Both the position numbers and the translations under genes were made by a program. The notes beneath the pieces are model-generated. The model was given only the letters and a program-made list of their open reading frames with translations, had not been told where the DNA came from and did not search any database. A stretch of DNA of 13,424 nt from Bacteroidota bacterium (GTDB lineage Bacteria > Bacteroidota > Bacteroidia > Flavobacteriales > Flavobacteriaceae), in the NCBI GenBank assembly GCA_947468985.1, contig CANINJ010000017.1, positions 1-13,424 of the forward strand, read 5' to 3'. Shown piece after piece: positions 1-5,742 of this stretch; within the stretch, counting starts at the first letter, position 1; each line of letters begins with the position of its first letter.

Positions 1-15
1 ATAAAATAAATCGAT

Positions 16-357
16 ATGTTTGGAATAGGTGGTGGAGAATTAATTCTAATTTTATTTGTAGTCTTGATGCTTTTTGGCTCAGATAAAATCCCTGATATCG
101 CAAGAACAATGGGAAAAGCAATGGCGCAATTGAAAAATGCAACTAATGATATCAAAAGTGAAATTCAAAAAGGAGCCGATGCAAATGGATTAGACACAAA
201 ATCATTAACTGACTTCACAGGAAATATCACACAAGAAATCAATAAAGCAAAGGATAATTTGTTGAAAGAAACAACTCCAATTATAGAAAATGCTAAAATT
301 GAAACCCCAAAAGTAGAAACTCCCGAAAGTGAAGGCCCTATAAAACGCGATTCGTAA
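16..357 (+). CDS. tatA: Twin-arginine translocase subunit, TatA/TatB family
   Basis: This is a membrane subunit of the Tat system, which exports folded proteins carrying twin-arginine signals across the inner membrane together with TatC. The 113 aa protein has the family layout: a very short periplasmic N-terminus, one hydrophobic helix at about residues 8-20, a Phe-Gly hinge at 20-21, an amphipathic helix at about 24-50, and a charged, low-complexity tail with KxETP-like repeats near 98-107. Residue 8 is Glu, the residue found at this place in E. coli TatB, while the FG hinge resembles TatA, so the A/B assignment is open. Many bacteria outside the proteobacteria use one protein for both roles. 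The ATG at 16 gives the canonical short N-terminus. The stop codon shares one base with the next start (TAATG), so coupled translation with the phosphatase gene is likely. No tatC is in the window. Confidence 0.9.
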   Translation: MFGIGGGELILILFVVLMLFGSDKIPDIARTMGKAMAQLKNATNDIKSEIQKGADANGLDTKSLTDFTGNITQEINKAKDNLLKETTPIIENAKIETPKVETPESEGPIKRDS

Positions 358-920
358 TGCTTGAAAAAATCCTAACGCTCGATAAAGAATTATTTTTTTA
401 CCTGAATAGTTTAGGCTCGCCAATGTTCGACGGAATATGGCTACAAATCACGAAACAAACCAATTGGATTCCTCTTTTTTTAGTTTTACTCTATTTTATT
501 TATAGAAAATTGGGGGTGAAACAAACCTTATATTTACTGCTATTCGTAATAGTTTTAGTCGCAATTTCAGATCAAATCACCAATCTATTTAAATTCGGAT
601 TTCACCGCCTTCGTCCTTGCAGCGACCCAAAAATCAATACTTTAATTAGAGTCGTAAAATCAAGCGAAACCTTTAGTTTTTTCTCAGGTCACGCAGCAAA
701 TACAATGGCAGTTGCCACATTTTTATACTTTATTCTCAAGGATAAATTCAAGTATTTTGGATTGCTCTTTTTTTGGCCACTAATCTTTGCCTATAGCCGA
801 ATTTACTTAGGATTACACTATCCAACAGACATAATTTGTGGCTATATAAGTGGTTTTATTTTAGGATTTTTGATGTTCAAAACATATCAAATCACACAGA
901 AAAAATATTTTCCAATTTAA
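357..920 (+). CDS. PAP2 family membrane phosphatase
   Basis: This is an integral membrane phosphatase of the type 2 phosphatidic acid phosphatase family. All three active-site signatures are present: K-x6-RP (Lys79 to Arg86-Pro87), SGH (110-112, with Phe in place of the usual preceding Pro), and SR-x5-H-x3-D (Ser147-Arg148, His154, Asp158). His112 and His154 are the expected catalytic histidines. Hydrophobic segments near 37-49, 57-75, 115-127, 133-147 and 160-175 suggest five or six membrane helices, with the active site facing the periplasm. The 187 aa length is normal for the small bacterial members. Substrates in this family include undecaprenyl pyrophosphate, phosphatidylglycerol phosphate and lipid A phosphates, and the sequence alone does not decide between them. 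The start overlaps the tatA stop by one base, implying co-transcription. Confidence 0.9.
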   Translation: MLEKILTLDKELFFYLNSLGSPMFDGIWLQITKQTNWIPLFLVLLYFIYRKLGVKQTLYLLLFVIVLVAISDQITNLFKFGFHRLRPCSDPKINTLIRVVKSSETFSFFSGHAANTMAVATFLYFILKDKFKYFGLLFFWPLIFAYSRIYLGLHYPTDIICGYISGFILGFLMFKTYQITQKKYFPI

Positions 921-929
921 TTATTTTTT

Positions 930-999
930 GGAGCTTTTTCCAGCTGTCATTCCAAATCCTCGCTAAAAAAGCTCGGGATTTTCCCTTCCATCTGGGCTA
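930..999. repeat. Dispersed repeat, short copy
   Basis: This short intergenic element lies in the 127 bp gap between the convergent phosphatase and methyltransferase genes. It begins with GGAGCT (930-935), has an inner region with AATCC (955-959) able to pair with GGATT (976-980) around an A-rich loop, and ends with CTGGGCTA (992-999). The same ordered blocks (GGAGCT, TTTCC, AATCCxCGC, GGGATTTTC, CTGGGCTA) occur in the same order and orientation at 6692-6826. The 9-mer GGGATTTTC is identical in both (975-983 and 6756-6764). I recall similar intergenic repeats starting GGAGCT and ending GGGCTA in Flavobacterium genomes, but could not check this here. No coding potential is evident. It may also fold as a weak transcriptional barrier between the convergent genes. 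Confidence 0.65.
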
Positions 1000-1047
1000 T
1001 GGCATCCGTATTCAAAAGGATATTTATTCTAATAATCACGTTCAACT

Positions 1048-1689
1048 TTAAAGCACCCGACTCACAGTTAATCCATCGCGAATTGGCAACAAAACAGATT
1101 CCACTCTACTATCATTTTTCAATAATTTGTTGTATTCTAAAAGTACTTTCGTACTCAAATCATTTTTCTGTAAAGGCCCTAAAACTTTCCCGCTCCACAA
1201 AACATTATCCGATAAAATAATGCCCCCTTTATTCATTTTAGGAAGAATTAACTCAAAATAGTTGATATAATTTTCTTTATCAGCATCAATAAAAACCAAA
1301 TCAAATTTAATTTCTAATGTTGGAAGTATCGAAATTGCTTCTCCCAAATGCTGCACAATTTGATTTCCCCACGGAGATTTATCAAAATATTTTCTTTGAA
1401 AATCAACCAATTCTTCTTTTATATCTATCGTATGAAGTTGCCCATTTTCTTGAATTCCTTCACACAAACACAACGCTGCATAACCAGTAAACGTACCTAT
1501 TTCTAATATATTCACGGGACAAATTAATTTAGAAAGCATACTCAAAACACGACCTTGAAAGTGACCACTGAGCATTCTTGGCAACAAGATTTTTTGATAG
1601 GTTTCCTTATTTAATGCCGCTAATAATGCAGGTTCATTTTCAGAATGTTGTTCGATATAATCTTCTAATTCTTGGGATATAAAGTGCAT
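1048..1689 (-). CDS. Class I SAM-dependent O-methyltransferase (CCoAOMT-like)
   Basis: This is a cytoplasmic S-adenosylmethionine-dependent methyltransferase of the methyltransferase_3 / caffeoyl-CoA O-methyltransferase-like family, usually divalent-metal dependent. The SAM-binding motif I is ExGTxxGY at residues 63-70. The acidic end of strand 2 (Asp89 in HTIDI) should bind the SAM ribose. Asp135 in FIDADK and the Asp161-Asn162 pair in LSDNVLW match the metal-binding residues of the family. Its 213 aa length is typical. Plant members methylate catechols, but bacterial members of this size often have unknown small-molecule substrates, so no pathway is claimed. The gene is divergent from rlmN and preceded by a good flavobacterial promoter match, giving a leader of roughly 20 nt. 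Upstream of the methionine at 1687-1689 the DNA is intergenic in character, which supports this start. Confidence 0.9.
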   Translation of the reverse strand: MHFISQELEDYIEQHSENEPALLAALNKETYQKILLPRMLSGHFQGRVLSMLSKLICPVNILEIGTFTGYAALCLCEGIQENGQLHTIDIKEELVDFQRKYFDKSPWGNQIVQHLGEAISILPTLEIKFDLVFIDADKENYINYFELILPKMNKGGIILSDNVLWSGKVLGPLQKNDLSTKVLLEYNKLLKNDSRVESVLLPIRDGLTVSRVL

Positions 1690-1715
1690 CTACTATTTGA
1701 ATTTAAATATTTTGT

Positions 1716-1744
1716 CAAAGTTATCAAATTATCAAATAAACAAA
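1716..1744 (-). promoter_or_regulatory. Promoter of the O-methyltransferase gene
   Basis: Read on the minus strand, TTTG (1744-1741) is followed after 17 nt by TAACTTTG (1723-1716). Both boxes and the spacing fit the Flavobacterium consensus TTG-N17-23-TAnnTTTG. Transcription would begin near 1711, giving a leader of about 20 nt before the ATG at 1689. Confidence 0.65.
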
Positions 1745-1758
1745 TCCACAATTTAAAC

Positions 1759-1766
1759 TAAATTTG
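1759..1766 (+). promoter_or_regulatory. -7 element of rlmN promoter (very short leader)
   Basis: TAAATTTG matches the flavobacterial -7 consensus TAnnTTTG exactly. Its last base lies only four bases before the rlmN ATG at 1771, so a transcript starting at the usual distance would begin at or very near the start codon. No clear TTG -33 box lies 17-23 nt upstream. The element could therefore be fortuitous, or the promoter may depend mainly on the -7 box. Confidence 0.45.
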
Positions 1767-1770
1767 CACT

Positions 1771-2814
1771 ATGCAAATCGAGAAAAAAGACATAAGGGCA
1801 TTATCAAAAGAACAATTACGTGATTTTTTTGTAGCCAATCAAGATAAAGCCTTTCGTGGAAACCAGGTTTATGAATGGTTGTGGAGCAAAGGAGCACATA
1901 GTTTTGAAGACATGACGAATGTTTCTAAGGAAACCCGAACTATGTTGGAAAACAACTTTGTAATCAACCATATTAAGGTCGATACAATGCAACGCAGTTC
2001 AGATGGAACCGTAAAAAATGCCGTTCGTTTGCACGACGGTTTGGTAGTAGAAAGCGTTTTAATTCCAACAAATACTCGAACTACCGCTTGTGTTTCTAGT
2101 CAAGTGGGTTGTAGTTTAGATTGTAATTTTTGTGCAACAGCACGATTAAAAAGAATGCGAAATTTGGAACCAGGAGAAATTTACGACCAAGTTATTGCTA
2201 TTGACAAAGAAAGTCGTTTGTATTATAATCATCCGTTGTCAAACATTGTTTTTATGGGAATGGGCGAACCGCTTATGAACTATAACAATGTTTTGAAAGC
2301 AATTGCAATGATTACTTCTAACGAAGGTTTGGGAATGTCTCCAAAAAGAATTACGGTTTCGACATCGGGAGTTCCAAAAATGATAAAAAAATTGGCTGAT
2401 GACGAGGTGAAATTCAAATTGGCGGTTTCTCTACATTCAGCAATTGATGAAATTCGTTCTCGAATTATGCCGTTTTCAGCCAATTTTCCTTTATCCGAAT
2501 TACGGGAATCGTTAGAATATTGGTACCATAAAACGAAAAGCAAAATCACCTACGAATATGTGGTTTGGAAAGGAATTAACGACAATAAAGCGTCAATTGA
2601 TGCCTTAGTAAAATTCTGTAAATATGTTCCTTGCAAAGTAAATTTAATAGAATACAATCCCATTGATGATGGCGAATTCCAACAAGCATCTGAAGAATCA
2701 ATAAATGCTTATATTAAAGCTTTGGCAGCAAATGATATAGTGGCAAAAGTGAGAAGAAGTCGTGGTAAAGATATTGATGCGGCTTGCGGACAATTAGCCA
2801 ATAAAGAGGTATAA
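1771..2814 (+). CDS. rlmN: Dual-specificity 23S rRNA/tRNA adenine-C2 methyltransferase RlmN
   Basis: RlmN is a radical-SAM enzyme that methylates C2 of A2503 in 23S rRNA, and C2 of A37 in some tRNAs, using a 4Fe-4S cluster and two SAM molecules. The cluster motif CxxxCxxC is Cys114, Cys118 and Cys121, within CSLDCNFC. The GMGEP SAM-binding motif is at about 163-167. The C-terminal DIDAACGQL contains Cys339, which corresponds to the catalytic cysteine that forms the methylene/RNA adduct and is absent from ordinary radical-SAM proteins. An N-terminal helical RNA-binding region (about 1-75, with FRGNQVYEWLW) precedes the barrel. The length (347 aa) is normal. The ATG at 1771 gives the expected family N-terminus. 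The gene is single, with its own promoter match and its own strong terminator. Confidence 0.97.
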   Translation: MQIEKKDIRALSKEQLRDFFVANQDKAFRGNQVYEWLWSKGAHSFEDMTNVSKETRTMLENNFVINHIKVDTMQRSSDGTVKNAVRLHDGLVVESVLIPTNTRTTACVSSQVGCSLDCNFCATARLKRMRNLEPGEIYDQVIAIDKESRLYYNHPLSNIVFMGMGEPLMNYNNVLKAIAMITSNEGLGMSPKRITVSTSGVPKMIKKLADDEVKFKLAVSLHSAIDEIRSRIMPFSANFPLSELRESLEYWYHKTKSKITYEYVVWKGINDNKASIDALVKFCKYVPCKVNLIEYNPIDDGEFQQASEESINAYIKALAANDIVAKVRRSRGKDIDAACGQLANKEV

Positions 2815-2847
2815 AAAAAACGTTCAGAAATTCTGAACGTTTTTTTT
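2813..2847. terminator. Strong bidirectional rho-independent terminator
   Basis: Arms CGTTCAGAA (2821-2829) and TTCTGAACG (2831-2839) are perfectly complementary around one central base, so the real loop would be 3-5 nt. The stem is flanked by eight A (2813-2820) and eight T (2840-2847), giving a U-tract on either strand. It lies between the convergent ends of rlmN (stop 2812-2814) and the lipoprotein gene (stop at 2869) and should serve both. Confidence 0.93.
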
Positions 2848-2868
2848 ATTTAAAAATTCTTACTCTTT

Positions 2869-3729
2869 TTAATTTCCAAAAGTAAATGAAAATGCCGCTC
2901 CTCCATCAATTGAAATTGTAGCAATATTATCACAAGTTCCTGAACCATAATCTAAAACAGCGGTATGATTTGGTCTTGTAATATTAACTGTTCCTTTAAC
3001 AATTCTGTAATCACAATTCATTCTGATTCTTAGTGGTTCTATATCCGAAATAGTATTATTATGTACATTTCCGTTCGGGAAAGTAGTAGTCCAAGAACCA
3101 GTAACCACATATATATTGTCACTCCAAATTGCTCTTGTGTCAAAACCTTCAATACATTCTCTAGTTCTTGTTCCCACTCTTGTATAAACCTCTCCAAGAA
3201 CAGTAAAAGTCATATTCATATCCATTACGTGCACAGGGTGAATAGCGGCATAATAAGTGGTACTTTGAAGTGATCTTGTAACAGTTCTATTACCTTGAAT
3301 TAAAATTTCATTGTGATAAAAATTCTCAAATGAATACGAAATCACATAATTTTGTTGTGCATAATTTAAACTTCCACTGATTATAATTACACCTCTTAGT
3401 ACTGCTCCGTTTGGCATCACAGCACAACCAGTTGTTCCAAAATCGATTCTTCTTGTCCAAGTTGTGTTGGTTAATGTTGTATTTACAGTAACACATGGAG
3501 GTAATAATGTCGCATCAACAGCAGCAGTTGTTCTACCAGTTGGATTTTGTTCTGCATATTGATCGTCTATAATGTCAGCAACATCATTTGAAATTTGATC
3601 AATTTTAGCATTGGTTGCGATATCGGTAGAAGTAAAAGTACTCGCCGTATCGTTGTTGTCTTTTGAACAACTTGCAAATAAAACAACAGCTACTAGCGCT
3701 ACTATTTTTAATAAAAATTTTTGTTTCAT
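2869..3729 (-). CDS. Secreted lipoprotein of unknown function
   Basis: I do not recognise the function of this 286 aa protein. It has a type II signal peptide: basic start, hydrophobic stretch to about residue 18, then the lipobox F-A-S-C with Cys21 as the acylated residue. The following S-K-D-N-N-D is polar and acidic, as common for surface-exposed Bacteroidetes lipoproteins. Residues 22-75 look like a flexible linker. The rest is Thr/Asn-rich and probably beta-rich. Five further cysteines (79, 102, 192, 239, 266) could form disulfides. A motif D-[FY]-G-[TS]-x2-C occurs twice, at 96-102 and 260-266, each near a G-x-[IV] strand-like segment, suggesting an internal duplication. The gene has its own possible promoter and ends in the shared terminator with rlmN. 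It does not overlap its upstream neighbour (71 bp gap), so it may be transcribed alone. Confidence 0.85.
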   Translation of the reverse strand: MKQKFLLKIVALVAVVLFASCSKDNNDTASTFTSTDIATNAKIDQISNDVADIIDDQYAEQNPTGRTTAAVDATLLPPCVTVNTTLTNTTWTRRIDFGTTGCAVMPNGAVLRGVIIISGSLNYAQQNYVISYSFENFYHNEILIQGNRTVTRSLQSTTYYAAIHPVHVMDMNMTFTVLGEVYTRVGTRTRECIEGFDTRAIWSDNIYVVTGSWTTTFPNGNVHNNTISDIEPLRIRMNCDYRIVKGTVNITRPNHTAVLDYGSGTCDNIATISIDGGAAFSFTFGN

Positions 3730-3767
3730 AAGTATTTGGTTTTAATGAGTTTTATATAAGACTATTT

Positions 3768-3775
3768 CAAATTTA
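3768..3775 (-). promoter_or_regulatory. Possible -7 element of the lipoprotein gene
   Basis: On the minus strand the sequence TAAATTTG (3775-3768) matches TAnnTTTG and would give a leader of about 30-35 nt before the ATG at 3729. No TTG box is visible at the expected distance upstream, and the region is very AT-rich, so the match could be chance. Confidence 0.35.
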
Positions 3776-3800
3776 AAAAGTTTAATTGAAATAAAAAAAT

Positions 3801-4316
3801 TTATTCTTCTTTGAACCAACTTGAATACATTACATAGTTGTTAGAAATACGTTCAATTTCACCCGCAAATTCAGATTGGTTGATGTCTTTTATTTTTTTT
3901 GCAGGAACACCCGCCCAAATTGTTCCCGATTCAACGACTGTGTTTTGAGTAATCACAGACCCTGCAGCAACAATAGAATTACTTTCAATAATGCAATTAT
4001 CCATTACAATAGCTCCCATTCCAATTAAAACATTATCGTGAATCGTGCAACCGTGAACTATTGCATTGTGACCTATTGAAACATTATTCCCAATAATTGT
4101 TGGGTGTTTTTGATAGGTACAATGAACAATTGCTCCATCTTGAATGTTTACTTTATTACCAATTTTAATGAAATTGACATCGCCACGAATTACAGCGTTA
4201 AACCAAACGCTACAAGATGTTCCGAAAGTTACATCGCCAATAATAGTTGCGTTTTCAGCAACATAACAATCCTCTGGAATTGAAGGATGTTTCCCGTTTA
4301 CAGATTTTATCAACAT
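3801..4316 (-). CDS. Gamma carbonic anhydrase family hexapeptide-repeat protein
   Basis: This is a cytoplasmic trimeric left-handed beta-helix protein of the gamma-carbonic anhydrase / YrdA / PaaY family. Repeated hexapeptide units (such as ATIIGD, IKIGNK, PTIIGN, NVLIGM, SIVAAG) run from about residue 22 to 135, followed by a C-terminal helix. Three histidines, His65, His83 and His88, have the order and five-residue spacing (83 to 88) of the gamma-CA zinc ligands. Arg44 and Asp46 in VIRGD and the Gln59-Asp60 pair are also family hallmarks. The length (171 aa) is usual. Metal binding is therefore likely. CO2 hydration is plausible but many family members have no measured activity, and some act in acyl-CoA or carnitine metabolism. 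The gene follows the PorP/SprF gene by 54 bp with a terminator in between, so its promoter is unclear. Confidence 0.9.
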   Translation of the reverse strand: MLIKSVNGKHPSIPEDCYVAENATIIGDVTFGTSCSVWFNAVIRGDVNFIKIGNKVNIQDGAIVHCTYQKHPTIIGNNVSIGHNAIVHGCTIHDNVLIGMGAIVMDNCIIESNSIVAAGSVITQNTVVESGTIWAGVPAKKIKDINQSEFAGEIERISNNYVMYSSWFKEE

Positions 4317-4320
4317 AATT

Positions 4321-4350
4321 TAAAAAAATAGTCCCGATTTTCATCGGGAC
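4321..4350 (-). terminator. Rho-independent terminator of the PorP/SprF gene
   Basis: Arms GTCCCGAT (4331-4338) and ATCGGGAC (4343-4350) form a perfect 8 bp GC-rich stem with a TTTC loop. On the minus strand the stem is followed by TATTTTTTTA (4330-4321), a U-rich tail, about 20 nt after the PorP/SprF stop codon. It sits just upstream of the gamma-carbonic anhydrase start (4316), so it should reduce read-through into that gene. On the plus strand there is no T-run. Confidence 0.85.
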
Positions 4351-4370
4351 TTAGTTCAGTAATAAATATT

Positions 4371-5369
4371 TTAATTAATTGCTGGACAATTACAGTGGTA
4401 TTTTTCTGGTTTACAGAATAAATTCATACCAATTGTAATTTGATGAAAACCGCTTTTGTCAAACTGAACATCCCCAACTAGTTTTGTATAAGTATAAGCA
4501 AACATAAAATTTTGATAATTTAACCCTATAATCGGGGATATATTTTGTAAATATTGACTTGCAACACTTGAATTTAAAGTATATTGAGCTCCATCAAAAC
4601 TTCTTCTGTAAGATAAACCTCCCCAAAGTTTTCCAAAATCTAATTGTTTGTAAACTTTTAGGTTTAAATCAATCGAACTTTCTTTAGTTTTTTGAATTCT
4701 TTGGTACATAAATGAAGGCTCCCACAATAGTGTTTCTGAATCACCAAAAGTATAACCGGCATTTAAAATAATTTTCTTAAGGTTGTCACTTTCGTATTCA
4801 GTATAAATATTTCTTTTAGTCTCAATTGCGTTTTTAACCGTTAAATGAGTGTAAAAATCTAGGTAATTATAGGAAGCTCCAATGTCAAAATTGAAATAAG
4901 ATTCTTTTTGAACAATTGTACCATCAACTATTGGGTCATAATTTCCAGAATTTCTAAATTCCGTTTCGTCCAATTGACTTTGTAATAAAATTCCACTAAT
5001 ACCGAAAGACAATTGATTTAAATCAACGTCATCTCTAGAAAACATGATGTGATGTGCATACGTTAATTTCATTCCCTTTTGAGAATGATAACCATTTTTA
5101 TCATTAAAAAGAATAATACCAGCACCATTGCTGTCATCTAAACTACCATTGAAACTTAATGTTTGTAGACCTGGAGCATCTCCTTGTCCAATCCATTGCG
5201 TATGAGAAGTTAATCTAATTTTTGCACAACTTGATGCGCCTGCCATTGAGGGATGGATTAAATAATAATTATCAGATAGATAATCTGTATATATCGCAAC
5301 TCCTTCTTGAGAATATGAAATTTGAGCAATAAATAGTAAAGCTAATAAATATAATTTTTTAAAATTCAT
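4371..5369 (-). CDS. PorP/SprF family outer-membrane protein (type IX secretion associated)
   Basis: This 332 aa protein has a Sec signal peptide (hydrophobic residues about 5-16, probable cleavage after the S-Y-S near residue 20) and a mature start followed by the typical PorP/SprF segment: HPSMAGASSCAKIRL, a Trp-containing S-H-T-Q-W-I-G-Q, then P-G-L-Q-T. Alternating beta-strand patterns to the C-terminus fit a 14-stranded outer-membrane barrel. In the type IX secretion system, PorP/SprF proteins attach or guide specific large secreted adhesins, and each is usually encoded beside its cargo with a type B C-terminal domain. No such cargo gene lies in this window on either side. An unusual detail is a cysteine cluster at the very C-terminus (Cys319, Cys326, Cys328). 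The gene ends in its own terminator. The upstream promoter is not clear. Confidence 0.88.
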   Translation of the reverse strand: MNFKKLYLLALLFIAQISYSQEGVAIYTDYLSDNYYLIHPSMAGASSCAKIRLTSHTQWIGQGDAPGLQTLSFNGSLDDSNGAGIILFNDKNGYHSQKGMKLTYAHHIMFSRDDVDLNQLSFGISGILLQSQLDETEFRNSGNYDPIVDGTIVQKESYFNFDIGASYNYLDFYTHLTVKNAIETKRNIYTEYESDNLKKIILNAGYTFGDSETLLWEPSFMYQRIQKTKESSIDLNLKVYKQLDFGKLWGGLSYRRSFDGAQYTLNSSVASQYLQNISPIIGLNYQNFMFAYTYTKLVGDVQFDKSGFHQITIGMNLFCKPEKYHCNCPAIN

Positions 5370-5742
5370 TTTTATTTAATCTTTTATTAAGGTGGAATAT
5401 CTATTATTATTAAGCTATATTATTAAAAAAATTGTAGTATTTTATATTGACAAACCTCATAAAAGGCAATTAATTTAAAAAAAGTAAAATTTAGTTTAGA
5501 ATTTAAATTCTATTCATTTACTAAAATATAGCGGTCAAATATATAAATTTTTGGGTAATTAATCTAACGCAACGTAATATATTTAAAACAAAATAACATT
5601 TAAAAAAATCAGGAAAAGGAATTAAATAATCAATCTGCATTTTTAACAAAAAAATAGGCATTCCTTTTATGAATTCAAAGCAAAATTAATTGAAATGATT
5701 TACCTTTGTAACTTTCAATTTAAAGAAATTAAAATCATAAAA
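5370..5742. other. AT-rich gene-free region between divergent genes
   Basis: About 370 bp separates the divergent PorP/SprF and Nfu genes. I see no coding signal or RNA gene. It holds a perfect 16 bp palindrome built on TAGAATTT/AAATTCTA (5497-5512), a 9 bp inverted repeat AAAAGGAAT (5614-5622) / ATTCCTTTT (5660-5668), a possible minus-strand -7 match TATATTTG (5543-5536) that would give the PorP/SprF gene a long leader of about 160 nt, and the Nfu promoter -7 box at 5701-5708. In DNA this AT-rich the palindrome alone is weak evidence. Confidence 0.5.
5701..5708 (+). promoter_or_regulatory. -7 element of the nfu promoter
   Basis: TACCTTTG matches the flavobacterial TAnnTTTG consensus. Transcription would start around 5713, giving a leader of about 30 nt to the ATG at 5743. 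Because the box lies downstream of the in-frame ATG at 5695, it argues against that earlier start. No convincing TTG box is seen at the expected spacing. Confidence 0.55.

Noticed and set aside
836..1220. Plus-strand open frames across the phosphatase end, the repeat and the methyltransferase 3' end (836-1051, 999-1220).
   Set aside because: They overlap recognised genes and the repeat, show no family-like sequence, and have no promoter or conserved start. They read as by-products of the antisense frames.
5536..5543. Minus-strand TATATTTG as a promoter -7 box for the PorP/SprF gene.
   Set aside because: It would imply a leader of about 160 nt, the nearest upstream TTG is 26 nt away (outside the usual 17-23), and such matches are expected by chance in this AT-rich stretch. 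It is mentioned only as a possibility.
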